A stretch of DNA of 64,000 nt from Saprospiraceae bacterium (GCA_020630435.1 JAHDBJ010000004.1:124001-188000); one strand, 5' to 3'; shown: positions 1-9,844, numbered from the stretch's first letter. The notes: a model not told the origin generated them from the letters alone. Program-made: numbers and translations.

Positions 1-2796
1 ACCTGTAATCTTATGTGTTTGTGCAAACGGCTGTTTTTTGAAACCTACTTTCCAATAATTCCAGGATAATCCTAGACCAAAACCATCATCTCTTGTGTAA
101 TTAAATGCTGGTAAGGTGATCCCATAATTTCGTTCAAAATGTGTGTAATCATAATCATTAAAATGACGGATTTTGGTTGTTTTATCTCTACCTTCTGTTC
201 CTAGAAATAAGGTATTGCCTGTTTCATAGTCATACACTCTCGTATGATTTTTAATCCCACTTACTCTAGATGCCTCAATAAATGTATCATGCCCTACCCC
301 ACCAACGGCTCTAATTAAAATACCTTTTTTCACATCTCCTGTAATTTCGAATTTATCTTTCCCTCCTAGACCGTATAAAATAATTTCTTTTGTTTCTTTG
401 GTATAAAAAACACGATCAAATTTCATTTCCTTTTTCTCCCCATCTTTCAAATGATAAACACGGATTCTTGTTTCATTATCATTGAGTCGTTCTACTTGAA
501 AATAATCGGCTTTTTGAGTTCCTGCTATATCTACTGATTGTTGTAATAATTCATAATGGCGTCTTGCGATTTGCATCATTTTATCTCGGCGGCTTTTTAT
601 TTTGGCAATAATCTCTTCCCCTCCATCTGCATAAACGGGTGGCGGGAAATTTTTGATAGCAGATTCAATAATATCATCACTTAAATTTTCTTGAATATAT
701 CGCACCTGATCTTGCCAGTCTTCCCATGTTGGTTCTGTTAAAAATACTCGATCAAAAATACGCCCGTAGTGGTTATACCATTTTGGACGTTGTACATCAT
801 ACTCAAAAGAATTATAAACTCTAACAAGAGGAACCGTTTTATTAATCAAATTCGGAAAAATACCATCAAACTTGGAAAAAGGCTGATCTCTATCTCTAGG
901 AATTGGTCGATAATACGTTCCTTCACCATCTTCATCTTCAAAGGAAGCCCAACGCCATTGGTCTGGATGCCTATCCCAATCACCAACCGTCATATCAAAT
1001 AACCTTGACTTCAAGGCAAAATTATGGTCAATACGGTGTTTATAGTTTTTCATCATCTTTTTAAAAACCTTAGGGCTGCTGACTATATCCGTAGAACGAC
1101 CAAAACTATAAACATCGGAACGATCTCCAGCGGGACGTTCTTCAAATAAGAATAGCCCCCCTCCAAATTTTTCATTATAATGACCTAATTCGGGTTGTTT
1201 TGGTAAATAAACTAGCTTTGGATTGGTATGATATATCCCTGCTGCATCTGCCATTGAGGGAAGTGTATAAGCGGCATAGGGGTGTGAAAATGTAAAGACA
1301 TCAACCATTAAATCAATGAGAAAAGTCCCCTTAAGTACGCCTCCCAAGATACGAGTCGCATCTTTTTCCATAGAGCGTAAGACATATTGTTTGCCTTCTG
1401 CATTTTCCAATCGTAAAGAGTTGGTTTGATTACCACCTCCTTTTTTAATAGGTTTAAGTCCGCCATGATGTTCATCCAAATAAAAAACAGGTACTTTCAC
1501 TTCTTTATAATATTGATCTCGATGCAATTCGCCCCACATCAACTTTTGAAAACCTGATGTTTTATTCTCATTGGTAGGATAAATAGAAGCAATAATAGAA
1601 TCGGGATGCTCTTCGTATATTGGAAATTCAAATTCTTTAACTTCTGTTGGTTTTTGAATCTGTACTCGATATAAAAGTTCTGGTATGGGATTTTCTTTTT
1701 TTGTACCATAAAAACTCAACCAGCTTTCTCCATTTTCATAAAAATCGATTTGAGAAAATCCGTATTCTCCGTAAGTAAACTTAGTTCCTGCTCCAACCTT
1801 AGCGGGTGATCGTTTTGAACCTGCTCCACTCACAATAAAATGATGCTCTTCTTCTTGGATATACTGCAAATTATGTTCGTGTCCGCCAACAAAAATCAGG
1901 TTATTGTATCCCTGCGCTTTCGACATAATCTCCCTTTTTAATTCTTGAAAAGGCGGATAATACAAATCTTGTCGAATACCTAAATTTTTTCTCAATGCAG
2001 ACGGAACTATAGGAAAAGGAATATATAAATTGGGGTTAAAATCTATAAATGGAAAGATGATTTGTTTCGCAGAAAACTGTCCTCCATGAGGACCACTCGT
2101 ATACAAAGGGTGATGCATCGCAAAGATGACTGTTTTTTCTTGATTTCCTTTAATAACGTCAAGAATATGTGTTTTGAATTCTGCCTTATTGAACGAATAA
2201 CAACCTTCATTAATTTTTGGTTCATTGTCCCAATCTTCCATCCACCATTGGGAATCTACAAAAATAATCACTACGTTATCGGATACTTCCACTTCGTCAG
2301 GTCCACCACAGCCTGCTTTGGGTACAAAGGCTTTATTATTATTTAAATGGGTTTCAATAAATTTTTCTTGTGCTTTCACTCCTTTTAATCCATTTTTCCA
2401 ATCGTGGTTTCCTGCTAAAAAAAAGGGCTTGCCTTTGAAGTCTTCTAAGGCATCTAATTGGGCTTTTAGGCTTGCTTCAGCTTGGGAACGACCTTCCTCG
2501 CCTTCTTGAGGCATACCACTAGGATAGATATTGTCTCCTAGGAAAATAACAGAACTATTTTCAGAAGCCTTATCGAGTTTTTGTTTTAATCCTTTAAGCG
2601 CAGGAGAGGTTTGTCCATTATTGTAGTAACCTGCATCGCCTATCAAAAAAACAGTATGTTCTATTGCTACATCCGTAGGAGGAGCTTGTTCTTTCCATTC
2701 CTTATGTTCTTTGTGAAGCGATAGTTTGTGGGTGGCACAGCTACTAGAAAGCAGAATTATAATGAAAAAGAGAAACTTCTTGGAGTGGAGGTACAT
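1..2796 (-). CDS. Calcineurin-like phosphoesterase fused to outer-membrane domain (partial, 3' end beyond window)
   Basis: My translation from the ATG at 2796 stays open for 932 codons to the left edge, so the C-terminus is missing. It starts with a hydrophobic signal segment and a possible lipobox Cys near residue 20. The metallophosphoesterase motifs follow in order: GDAG (about 53), GDN, GNHD, a lone His in AMHHP, and GHEHN. This is the layout of purple-acid-phosphatase-like enzymes that hydrolyse phosphate esters with two metals. A long middle region follows, then the last residues before the edge (GFGLGLSWNYWKVGF) look like the first strands of an outer-membrane barrel. I infer an envelope-anchored phosphatase, substrate unknown. 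It lies 116 bp beyond nrdA on the same strand, with a hairpin between them, so it is probably a separate unit. Confidence 0.8.
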   Translation of the reverse strand, partial: MYLHSKKFLFFIIILLSSSCATHKLSLHKEHKEWKEQAPPTDVAIEHTVFLIGDAGYYNNGQTSPALKGLKQKLDKASENSSVIFLGDNIYPSGMPQEGEEGRSQAEASLKAQLDALEDFKGKPFFLAGNHDWKNGLKGVKAQEKFIETHLNNNKAFVPKAGCGGPDEVEVSDNVVIIFVDSQWWMEDWDNEPKINEGCYSFNKAEFKTHILDVIKGNQEKTVIFAMHHPLYTSGPHGGQFSAKQIIFPFIDFNPNLYIPFPIVPSALRKNLGIRQDLYYPPFQELKREIMSKAQGYNNLIFVGGHEHNLQYIQEEEHHFIVSGAGSKRSPAKVGAGTKFTYGEYGFSQIDFYENGESWLSFYGTKKENPIPELLYRVQIQKPTEVKEFEFPIYEEHPDSIIASIYPTNENKTSGFQKLMWGELHRDQYYKEVKVPVFYLDEHHGGLKPIKKGGGNQTNSLRLENAEGKQYVLRSMEKDATRILGGVLKGTFLIDLMVDVFTFSHPYAAYTLPSMADAAGIYHTNPKLVYLPKQPELGHYNEKFGGGLFLFEERPAGDRSDVYSFGRSTDIVSSPKVFKKMMKNYKHRIDHNFALKSRLFDMTVGDWDRHPDQWRWASFEDEDGEGTYYRPIPRDRDQPFSKFDGIFPNLINKTVPLVRVYNSFEYDVQRPKWYNHYGRIFDRVFLTEPTWEDWQDQVRYIQENLSDDIIESAIKNFPPPVYADGGEEIIAKIKSRRDKMMQIARRHYELLQQSVDIAGTQKADYFQVERLNDNETRIRVYHLKDGEKKEMKFDRVFYTKETKEIILYGLGGKDKFEITGDVKKGILIRAVGGVGHDTFIEASRVSGIKNHTRVYDYETGNTLFLGTEGRDKTTKIRHFNDYDYTHFERNYGITLPAFNYTRDDGFGLGLSWNYWKVGFKKQPFAQTHKITG

Positions 2797-2851
2797 AGTT
2801 GTAATTTTTTGTATAAAAAGGGTAATTTAAAAAATCTCCGTTATAATTAAA

Positions 2852-2883
2852 ATTCCCATATCAGTATTAACTAATACGGGAAT
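2852..2883 (-). terminator. Imperfect hairpin after nrdA
   Basis: Reading leftwards, ATTCCC pairs with GGGAAT and an inner GTATTA pairs with TAATAC. One side carries a six-base bulge, and the run TTTAATT follows. It lies 30 bases after the nrdA stop, where an intrinsic terminator of the nrd operon is expected. Confidence 0.45.
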
Positions 2884-2912
2884 CCATAAATATAAAAATA
2901 TAAAGCCTATTT

Positions 2913-5270
2913 TTAACTACCACACATCAAACAGTCTGGATCATCTAGGTTACAAACCTGCCCTTCTTGAACGGTCGCTTCGGCTTTTTGTGCTTCAAAT
3001 TTGTTTTGATACTTTTGGCTCAATGTAAACTTGATTGGATCAACCGCAGCTTTACTTCTTAAATAATACATTCCTGTCTTCAAACCATTCTGCCATGCAT
3101 AAAAGTGCATTGAGGATAGTTTACTAAAATTCGGTTCTGTTACAAATAAGTTCATACTTTGGCTCTGACAGATAAATGCTCCCCTATCTGCGGCCATATC
3201 AATAATTACCTTTTGGCTTAACTCGTAGGCTGTTTTGTACAAATCTTTATATTCTTGAGGAATATTTGGAATATTTTGTATTGAACCATTGGATGCCATT
3301 AACTGCTCTTTCATATCATCATTCCAAAGTCCTAAACGATTCAAGTCTTTTAATAGATGTTTGTTAACGATGATATATTCCCCTGAAAGGGTTCTTCTAG
3401 TATAAATATTTGACGTATAAGGTTCAAAGCACTCATTGTTACCAAGTATCTGGGAAGTAGAAGCTGTTGGCATTGGTGCTAGTAATAAACTGTTTCTAAC
3501 ACCATGTTTCTTAATATCTGCTTTTAGTCCTTTCCAATCCCAACGATCGCTAGGTGTTACCCCCCACATATCGTATTGTAATTCTCCTTGACTAACTGGT
3601 GAGCCTTCATAACTTTCATAAGTCCCTTCTTTCGCTGCTATCGCACACGATTCTGTTAAGGAGGCGAAATATATGGTTTCAAAAATTTCTTTATTGAGTT
3701 TCCTTGCGTCTTGGCTATCAAAAGGATAACGCATTAATATAAACGCATCCGCCAAACCCTGTACTCCTATCCCAATAGGGCGATGACGCATATTGGAATT
3801 TCGTGCTTCTGGTATCGGGTAATAGTTTATATCAATGACTTTGTTTAAATTTCGAGTGACAACCCTCGTAATTTCATAGAGTTTTTGAAAATCAAATGCG
3901 CCATCTTCAACAAATTTTGCTAAAGAAATTGATGCCAAATTACAAACCGCTACTTCATCTGGTGAGGTGTATTCTACAATCTCTGTACATAAGTTACTGG
4001 AACGGATTGTTCCTAGATTTTTTTGGTTCGATTTTCGATTACAAGCATCTTTATACAACATATAAGGTGTGCCTGTCTCAATTTGAGATTCTAATATTTT
4101 AAACCATAATTCTTGCGCTTTTACGGTTTTCCTAGCTTTTCCTTCTTTTTCATATTGATGGTATAAGGCTTCAAATTCTCCACCATAGGTATCGTGTAGT
4201 CGTTTTGCTTCATTCGGGCAGAATAATGACCATTCTCCATCTTCTTTCACCCGCTGCATGAATAAGTCTGGTATCCACATCGCATAGAATAAATCTCTAG
4301 CTCTCAATTCTTCTTTACCATGATTCTTTTTTAATTCTAAAAATTCGAAAATATCTGCGTGCCAAGGCTCTAGATAAATCGCAAATGCGCCCTTCCGTTT
4401 TCCACCACCTTGATCGACATACCTTGCGGTATCGTTGTAAACTTTTAGCATCGGAATAATACCATTCGAGACGCCTCCTGTTCCTTTTATATAACTTCCT
4501 TTTGAGCGAATATTGTGAATACTCAAGCCTATCCCTCCTGCTGACTGAGAAATTTTAGCACAACGGGTTAAGGTTTCGAAGATTCCAGAAATACTATCTT
4601 CTGTCATCGATAGTAAGAAACAAGATGATAATTGGGGCTTCGGTGTCCCTGCATTAAATAAGGTAGGCGTAGCATGAATAAACCACTTTTCAGACATCAA
4701 GTTATACGTCTCTATGGCTGCTTCTATGTCTTCGCCATGTATCCCAACGGCTGCACGCATCAACATATGTTGGGGGCGTTCAACTACTTTCCCATCTCTT
4801 TTCAAAAGATAAGAACGTTCTAAGGTTTTAAATCCAAAATAATCAAAATTATAATCTCTATCATATATAATTGCTGAGTCTAATGTATCTGCATTTTCAG
4901 AAAAAATAGCATATATTTCCTCACTAATAAGCCCTGCTTTTTCGCCTGTTTTAGGATCGATGTATTCATACAATCCTTTCATGGTATTTGAGAAGGACTT
5001 ATCTGTATTTTTATGGAGGTTGGATACTGCGATCCTTGCTGCTAGTAAGGAATAATCTGGATGAATTGTTGCCATTGTTGCTGCTGTTTCGGCTGCTAGA
5101 TTATCCAACTCTGTTGTTGTTACGCCATCGTATAAACCTTGAATAACTTTCTTGGCAATCTCTATAGGTTCAACATATTTTCCTAGACCATAACATAACT
5201 TTTTAACTCTGGCAGTGATTTTATCAAAGCTAACGGCTTCTTTTTTACCACTTCTTTTGATTACTTGCAT
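2913..5270 (-). CDS. nrdA: Ribonucleoside-diphosphate reductase class I, alpha (large) subunit
   Basis: NrdA reduces ribonucleoside diphosphates to deoxyribonucleotides with the radical-bearing NrdB subunit. The 785 residues are full length for the family. An N-terminal ATP-cone (about residues 1-90) suggests allosteric activity control by ATP/dATP. Active-site features are visible: the redox Cys in PQLSSCF (about 217), the Asn-Cys-Glu triad in SNLCTE, the tyrosine pair in MYYLRS used for radical transfer, and the C-terminal CLMCGS cysteine pair that exchanges with thioredoxin or glutaredoxin. It is the last gene of a leftward cluster led by nrdB, but a Doc-like gene and a small unknown gene lie between the two subunits. 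Start ATG at 5270, 32 bases after the preceding stop. Confidence 0.97.
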   Translation of the reverse strand: MQVIKRSGKKEAVSFDKITARVKKLCYGLGKYVEPIEIAKKVIQGLYDGVTTTELDNLAAETAATMATIHPDYSLLAARIAVSNLHKNTDKSFSNTMKGLYEYIDPKTGEKAGLISEEIYAIFSENADTLDSAIIYDRDYNFDYFGFKTLERSYLLKRDGKVVERPQHMLMRAAVGIHGEDIEAAIETYNLMSEKWFIHATPTLFNAGTPKPQLSSCFLLSMTEDSISGIFETLTRCAKISQSAGGIGLSIHNIRSKGSYIKGTGGVSNGIIPMLKVYNDTARYVDQGGGKRKGAFAIYLEPWHADIFEFLELKKNHGKEELRARDLFYAMWIPDLFMQRVKEDGEWSLFCPNEAKRLHDTYGGEFEALYHQYEKEGKARKTVKAQELWFKILESQIETGTPYMLYKDACNRKSNQKNLGTIRSSNLCTEIVEYTSPDEVAVCNLASISLAKFVEDGAFDFQKLYEITRVVTRNLNKVIDINYYPIPEARNSNMRHRPIGIGVQGLADAFILMRYPFDSQDARKLNKEIFETIYFASLTESCAIAAKEGTYESYEGSPVSQGELQYDMWGVTPSDRWDWKGLKADIKKHGVRNSLLLAPMPTASTSQILGNNECFEPYTSNIYTRRTLSGEYIIVNKHLLKDLNRLGLWNDDMKEQLMASNGSIQNIPNIPQEYKDLYKTAYELSQKVIIDMAADRGAFICQSQSMNLFVTEPNFSKLSSMHFYAWQNGLKTGMYYLRSKAAVDPIKFTLSQKYQNKFEAQKAEATVQEGQVCNLDDPDCLMCGS

Positions 5271-5302
5271 TGTTCTCTTATTTTTTAATAATTTCTTGAA
5301 TC

Positions 5303-5644
5303 TTATTTCTTGGTTTTAAGTTTTGGGAGGTATTCGTTTCCGTTTTCTAGTGTTGTTTTAGTGTTATAATCCCATCCTTCATCCAATCCTATTAAAATCA
5401 ACTGTCTCACAACATAAGGTTCATTCAAGTTGATCGTCGATGGGCTAGAACACGTTAATACATTTCCTAAATGATAGTTGTCTTGCCCTTTAAACTGTAT
5501 TTCTAATCCTGTGTTTTTCAATCCCGACTTGAAGACCCTGAGTGCTGTTTTCCAAAAAGGATTTTCTTCTGTAACATATTGCTCTGAAATGAGGTATTTA
5601 TATTCTATTTCATTGATAACAATCGTTCGAAGTTTGGATTTCAT
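5303..5644 (-). CDS. Hypothetical protein, 113 aa, between Doc-like gene and nrdA
   Basis: I do not recognise a family. The protein is soluble, with no signal peptide or membrane segment. Its middle holds the sequence [21 protein letters not shown], and it ends in a lysine-rich tail. It is placed 32 bases upstream of nrdA and 78 bases downstream of the Doc-like gene on the same strand, so it is probably transcribed with them. It is not an obvious antitoxin: I see no DNA-binding N-terminus, and it lies downstream of the toxin-like gene rather than upstream. Confidence 0.6.
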   Translation of the reverse strand: MKSKLRTIVINEIEYKYLISEQYVTEENPFWKTALRVFKSGLKNTGLEIQFKGQDNYHLGNVLTCSSPSTINLNEPYVVRQLILIGLDEGWDYNTKTTLENGNEYLPKLKTKK

Positions 5645-5722
5645 TTCCTATTTATATTTTTAAATAAAGTCTTCATCACTCTTTTTCGTCACATAGTTAT
5701 TATTTTACATTTAAATCCTAAA

Positions 5723-6601
5723 TTATGTTTTTGATAACCTATAAATTATCTTCTTATAATTTTTAATCTCTTCATCTAGAAATGATTCATCATCATAAAA
5801 GCTGAGATTATCTACCCCATCACTGATTCTAAGATTAAAATCCTTTCTCAATTTTTTCAAAGTATTATTACTAACTTCTGTTATAGAATTACCAATCGTA
5901 TATTCTCGTTCATTTACTTTTTTTATACCTATTTTAATTCCTAAAAAATTACTTTCTCGTTCAGAATAAACTTTAATTTTTACTCCACTTTGTTCAATCT
6001 TTATACCTTTGACAACTAGAAGTTCCTTCAATTTACTAATTTTAACTTTATTCTTTATTTCACAATTTTTGGATATTGAATTAGATCTAATCCAATAACT
6101 TATGAAACTAATTTCTTGTTCTACAGTCAAAACCTTGACTTTTTGTAATTTTTCTCTTTTTACAAAGCTTTTATACTGTTTATATTTATTTATAAATTCC
6201 AAAAGTTTATTGTCTGCAATACATACTATGAATTTATATATTTCTTCACTTTTAATAGACGGCTGTAATACATATCCATTTATATATAAGTGTTTAATCA
6301 AAGACAAAAAACCTGTCCTTTTATTTCCATTATGAAAAGCATGATTTTTTATAATGCCATAAATCAAAGTTGCACAATTTGTACAGTATTTATCATATTT
6401 AAGCCAATTTGAGACTCCAACATATTGTCTACCTACTGCACTTTCTAATAAATTCATATTTTTGACACCTTTCGGTTCAACAGGATCCATATCTTGAAGT
6501 AACGTATAATTTTTAGATAATAAATCATGTAAATGAATAACTCCTTTTGATGTAAGTAAATTTAATTTTTTATTTTTTCTTAATGTAACCGTTTCTATCA
6601 T
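5723..6601 (-). CDS. Doc/Fic-family protein with long C-terminal extension
   Basis: Residues 87-96 read HAFHNGNKRT, matching the Doc (death-on-curing) form of the Fic motif, HxFx(N/D)xNKRT. Classical Doc phosphorylates EF-Tu, whereas Fic proteins with GNGR AMPylate their targets. The preceding LLESAVGRQ is also Doc-like. At 292 residues it is about twice the size of Doc, and the C-terminal half (about 130-292) is of unknown function and very rich in Lys, Ile and Ser. The start is fixed because a TAG immediately precedes the ATG at 6601. No complete antitoxin gene lies next to it. It sits between nrdB and nrdA on the same strand, an unusual place for a toxin-like gene, and its poly-A/T codon use suggests acquisition. 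The biochemical activity is not proven by the motif. Confidence 0.85.
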   Translation of the reverse strand: MIETVTLRKNKKLNLLTSKGVIHLHDLLSKNYTLLQDMDPVEPKGVKNMNLLESAVGRQYVGVSNWLKYDKYCTNCATLIYGIIKNHAFHNGNKRTGFLSLIKHLYINGYVLQPSIKSEEIYKFIVCIADNKLLEFINKYKQYKSFVKREKLQKVKVLTVEQEISFISYWIRSNSISKNCEIKNKVKISKLKELLVVKGIKIEQSGVKIKVYSERESNFLGIKIGIKKVNEREYTIGNSITEVSNNTLKKLRKDFNLRISDGVDNLSFYDDESFLDEEIKNYKKIIYRLSKT

Positions 6602-6685
6602 CTAATATCATTCTTAATTTTATTAGAGCTTCAATATCTGAAAACAATAAATCTTTTCCAGATTTAAATAGCCCTAGTTCTTTCT

Positions 6686-7663
6686 CTAAAAATCCTCATC
6701 TAAGGAAAAGACTTGTTTATCTCTATCGGACATAACACCTGCTTTTTGATAATCGCCCACACGTTTTTCAAAAAAGTTTGTTTTTCCTTGTAAGGAAATC
6801 ATCTCCATCCAAGGGAAAGGATTAGCTGTTCCAAAATATTTATCGTTTCCTAGTGAATTCAAGAGTCTATCTGCAACAAATTCGATGTACTCTGTCATTA
6901 AATCTGCATTCATTCCAATTAAAGATACAGGTAATGCATCTTGGACAAATTCTTTTTCATAAGCTACTGCCTCGACAATAATATCTTGGACAATGCTCTT
7001 ATCTAATTTATTTTGAAGCATTGAATACAATAGGCAAGCAAAATCGCAGTGCATTCCTTCGTCCCGACTAATCAATTCATTGGAAAAGGATAAACCAGGC
7101 ATCAAGCCTCTTTTTTTCAACCAAAAAATGGAACAAAAACTACCTGAAAAGAAAATACCTTCTACTGCAGCAAAAGCAATGAGTCGATGGGCAAAGCTAG
7201 GCGCATTTTCTATCCACTTAATTGCCCATTCTGCTTTTTTCTTTACACAATCTAGCGTTTCGATTGCATTCAATAAAGCCGCTTTCTCTTGGGGATCTTT
7301 TATATAAGTATCAATTAAGAGACTATAGGTTTCCGAATGAATATCCTCTATTTGAATCTGCGCTGAATAAAAAGAACGGGCTTCGGGAATTTGAATTTCT
7401 TCATACATATTGATACAAAGGTTTTCATTCACGATACCATCGCTTGCTGCAAAAAATGCTAAAACGTGTTTTATAAAATGGCGTTCATTATCGTTCAATT
7501 TTTCATTCCAATCTACCAAATCCTGTTCTAAATCGATTTCATCAGCTGTCCAAAAACAAGCAATCGCTTTTTTACGCATTTCCCATATTTTAGGGTATTG
7601 AATAGGAAACAACACATAACGATTGGGATTTTCTTTCAACATCGGTTCTATAACTTCTTGCAT
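6686..7663 (-). CDS. nrdB: Ribonucleoside-diphosphate reductase class I, beta (small) subunit
   Basis: NrdB is the di-metal, tyrosyl-radical subunit that starts catalysis in NrdA. The 325 residues are typical. Metal-ligand regions are visible in [17 protein letters not shown] (where the Tyr matches the radical tyrosine of class Ia enzymes), EGIFFSGSF and DEGMHCDFA. The C-terminus FSLDEDF is the kind of acidic-aromatic tail that docks into NrdA. It is the first gene of the nrd cluster, with the start ATG at 7663, and its long upstream gap contains a DnaA-box cluster. Its stop lies 84 bases before the Doc-like gene. Confidence 0.97.
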   Translation of the reverse strand: MQEVIEPMLKENPNRYVLFPIQYPKIWEMRKKAIACFWTADEIDLEQDLVDWNEKLNDNERHFIKHVLAFFAASDGIVNENLCINMYEEIQIPEARSFYSAQIQIEDIHSETYSLLIDTYIKDPQEKAALLNAIETLDCVKKKAEWAIKWIENAPSFAHRLIAFAAVEGIFFSGSFCSIFWLKKRGLMPGLSFSNELISRDEGMHCDFACLLYSMLQNKLDKSIVQDIIVEAVAYEKEFVQDALPVSLIGMNADLMTEYIEFVADRLLNSLGNDKYFGTANPFPWMEMISLQGKTNFFEKRVGDYQKAGVMSDRDKQVFSLDEDF

Positions 7664-7837
7664 AATTCTTTATTAATTTTTGATTTATATTGAAATTATT
7701 TGTTTCTAATAGTACAAGACATATTTACCTACCTTTTCAATCTGTTTTCTAGAAAAGGCACGAGACAATTATACTTTTTTTTGCACTTATGCAAAAAAGT
7801 GAATAAATAAGTTTTGTATGTTGTTTAAAAAGAGTAG

Positions 7838-7867
7838 AAAACTGAAAGATTCAAATACTTCAGTTTT
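7838..7867 (-). terminator. Hairpin downstream of corA
   Basis: AAAACTGAA at 7838-7846 pairs perfectly with TTCAGTTTT at 7859-7867 around a 12-base loop. Read leftwards it is followed by CTACTCTTTTT, so it could end the corA transcript before the nrdB promoter. The weak T-run keeps confidence low. Confidence 0.3.
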
Positions 7868-7992
7868 TCTTACAGTATATTATATATGAATCAGGCATTC
7901 ATTAAATGTGTACAAATCAACATTTTTACGCCTTAACTCTTCAATTTCAACTAATGTTAGCACTAAATTAATACGAAAATGAGGTATTTGCC

Positions 7993-8099
7993 AAATAAGT
8001 TATCCACAAAATGTGGATAACTTTTGCAGGAAAATGATTATCAAACATTTAGGGGTGTTAAATAAGTTATCCACAATGTTGAGAACTGAATGTGGAAAA
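7993..8099. promoter_or_regulatory. DnaA-box cluster upstream of the nrd operon
   Basis: Three perfect TTATCCACA boxes lie within 76 bp: 8000-8008 (+), 8012-8020 (-) and 8067-8075 (+). The first two form a perfect 12-bp inverted repeat (7997-8008 and 8012-8023) with a 3-base spacer. A 17-base direct repeat (7993-8009 and 8060-8076) contains the two + strand boxes. A weaker TGTGGAAAA at 8091-8099 may be a fourth, degenerate site. The cluster is about 330-440 bp upstream of nrdB. DnaA is known to bind and regulate the nrdAB promoter in Escherichia coli. Clustered boxes are also the mark of replication origins, which cannot be excluded here. Confidence 0.75.
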
Positions 8100-8134
8100 A
8101 TAACTTTAATGTACGCAAAAAAATGACACTATTG

Positions 8135-9109
8135 TTAAAACATCTGTTTTCTGCGAAAAAACCAAGCTAATAGTAAACTAATTATCACAGAAAAGAGCAA
8201 AATAAAGCCTAGCGCTTTAGGATCATTTGCCAAGGGAAGTGGTACATTCATACCAAAAAAACTAGCAACTAAGGTTGGTACCATTAGGATAATCGTCACT
8301 AGTGTTAACCGTTGAATAACAATATTCAAATTATTGGAAATAATAGAAGCGAAAGCATCCATAGTACCACCTAAAATATTGGTATAGGTGTTTGCCATTT
8401 CAAGGGCTTGGGCATTGTCAATAATAATATCTTCAAACAAATCGGTTTTATCTTCATCTCCTCGAATTTTAAGAAAGTCTGTCCGTTTAATCTTCATTTT
8501 CAATAACTCATTTGCACTCAAAGACGTTACAAAATAGACTAAACTTTTTTCGATTCTAAGTAATTGTTTCAATTCCCGATTTCTACTAGAGTCATATAAC
8601 TCTCTTTCTATCACATTACGTTTGTGATTTAAACTTTTTAAGCAGCTCAAAAATCTGTATACATTTTGTTCCATTACTTGTAAAACAAAATGAGCATTGT
8701 CTTTAGGATCAAAGTTTCGAACTTTATTTTGGAGAAATTGCTCTAATACAGGATTGTCAAATGCTGTAATTGTCAAGATATGATCAGGTGTAAGGATTAT
8801 ACCAATCGGAACGGTAATATATACGGCTTCATTATCTTCTTCTTTTTCATTAAGAATCGGTGTATTAATGACAATTAGTTTTACTTCATCCTCGTGCTCG
8901 TGGCGAGAACGCTCATCTATGTCCAAAGAATCTGTCAAGAAATCTAAGGGAATGTCTAATTGTTGAGCAATTTGCTCTAATTCTTCTTGGTTGAAAGGAG
9001 GAGAGATATTGATCCAGCAGTCATATTCTAAGGCTTCCAGCTCTACCAACTTTCGGCTCACTTTTTTATAATATCTAATCATTGCTGCCTGGATTTTAAC
9101 GTACGACAA
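8135..9109 (-). CDS. corA: CorA-family magnesium/divalent-metal transporter
   Basis: The 324-residue protein has the CorA plan: a large soluble N-terminal domain (about 1-255) and two C-terminal membrane helices. The hallmark GMN motif occurs in FFGMNVPLP at the end of the first helix, and a basic WFFRRKQMF tail is predicted in the cytoplasm. CorA channels are pentamers that take up Mg2+ through the inner membrane, and some members handle Co2+ or Ni2+ or export Zn2+. It is a single gene on the minus strand, and its stop is close to the DnaA-box cluster. Start ATG at 9109. Confidence 0.93.
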   Translation of the reverse strand: MSYVKIQAAMIRYYKKVSRKLVELEALEYDCWINISPPFNQEELEQIAQQLDIPLDFLTDSLDIDERSRHEHEDEVKLIVINTPILNEKEEDNEAVYITVPIGIILTPDHILTITAFDNPVLEQFLQNKVRNFDPKDNAHFVLQVMEQNVYRFLSCLKSLNHKRNVIERELYDSSRNRELKQLLRIEKSLVYFVTSLSANELLKMKIKRTDFLKIRGDEDKTDLFEDIIIDNAQALEMANTYTNILGGTMDAFASIISNNLNIVIQRLTLVTIILMVPTLVASFFGMNVPLPLANDPKALGFILLFSVIISLLLAWFFRRKQMF

Positions 9110-9231
9110 TATTGTACTCTCTCTTTCTAAACTACTCTAACATCAATAATGTTGCAAGCGTTTCTATCATTTGCAGCAAACTTACAATTATCTTTTTTAT
9201 TTCACCCTTAAGAAACGATTAAATTTTATTT

Positions 9232-9840
9232 CTACTTCAGTAAAAATCCGATTCCTACACCTCCTGAGGTATATAGTTCTGAAAACCCTTCTTCTATATC
9301 ATTATCGAATAGGATATTTCCTCCGATAACAAAAAAGAAATTTAAAACTATCCTATCTTTCAAAATAAATCGTTCGCCCATCCCCCAGCCAAACTCTACA
9401 TAAGAGCCTTTAGTATCGATCTGCTCGTCAAGTCCTTCTAATTTAATATTCGCAAGACCATACTTTAAATCAATAATATTATATATCCCAACAGGAGCAA
9501 GTGATCCTCTATTGGAATTAGCATATAAATTCAGTCGTAACCCTAATGCAATATTATCCTCTTTGAATTTATAGCTTTCTCTAAAAAATACATCATAGAT
9601 ACCTGCAAAGTTTGCATTATTATATTCAAATAATAGTCCCAAAGAAGCGTTTCTAGATAATACATAATGAATACTAATCGCTTGCATATGATACAGATCT
9701 ATATTATTTGTCAACAGGGCAATTGAAGGATTGTATTCAACCCAAAGTTTTTTTCCTTGATAACCTGGTACATTTTGACTATATAAATGCTGTATAGTTA
9801 AAAAGCTTAATACTAACAGTATGATAATCTTGTTTTTCAT
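9232..9840 (-). CDS. Small predicted outer-membrane beta-barrel protein
   Basis: The 202-residue protein starts with a clear signal peptide (MKNKIIILLVLSFLTIQHL, cleavage near YSQ). It continues with alternating hydrophobic/polar strands and ends GGVGIGFLLK, which resembles the closing strand of a barrel. No enzymatic motif is visible. It starts only 4 bases after the stop of the M48 peptidase gene, so the two are almost certainly co-transcribed and may act together in the envelope. Function unknown. Confidence 0.75.
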   Translation of the reverse strand: MKNKIIILLVLSFLTIQHLYSQNVPGYQGKKLWVEYNPSIALLTNNIDLYHMQAISIHYVLSRNASLGLLFEYNNANFAGIYDVFFRESYKFKEDNIALGLRLNLYANSNRGSLAPVGIYNIIDLKYGLANIKLEGLDEQIDTKGSYVEFGWGMGERFILKDRIVLNFFFVIGGNILFDNDIEEGFSELYTSGGVGIGFLLK

Positions 9841-9844
9841 ATCT

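Larger units (their letters stand above)
7664..8134. other. 471-bp non-coding gap between corA and nrdB
   Basis: No convincing gene is seen on either strand. The gap holds, from left to right: an AT-rich nrdB leader; a 9-bp perfect stem with a 4-base loop at 7777-7798 (TTTTTTGCA and its complement); a 9-bp hairpin at 7838-7867; and a DnaA-box cluster at 7993-8099. I found no exact TAnnTTTG promoter element for nrdB and no convincing pair of NrdR boxes. The gap must contain the nrdB promoter and the end of the corA transcript. Confidence 0.7.

Noticed and set aside
769-2509. Several plus-strand open frames (769-1002, 2062-2346, 2225-2509)
   Set aside because: They lie antisense inside the phosphoesterase gene, have no start context or known domain, and their composition is that of the complement of the real frame.
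7777-7798. Perfect 9-bp hairpin considered as an intrinsic terminator
   Set aside because: Its arms are made of A and T runs ending in GCA/TGC, so the T-run is part of the stem. It may form, but I cannot assign a direction or gene.
7870-7895. AT-rich dyad considered as an NrdR box pair upstream of nrdB
   Set aside because: It does not match the NrdR consensus well and lacks a second copy at the expected spacing.
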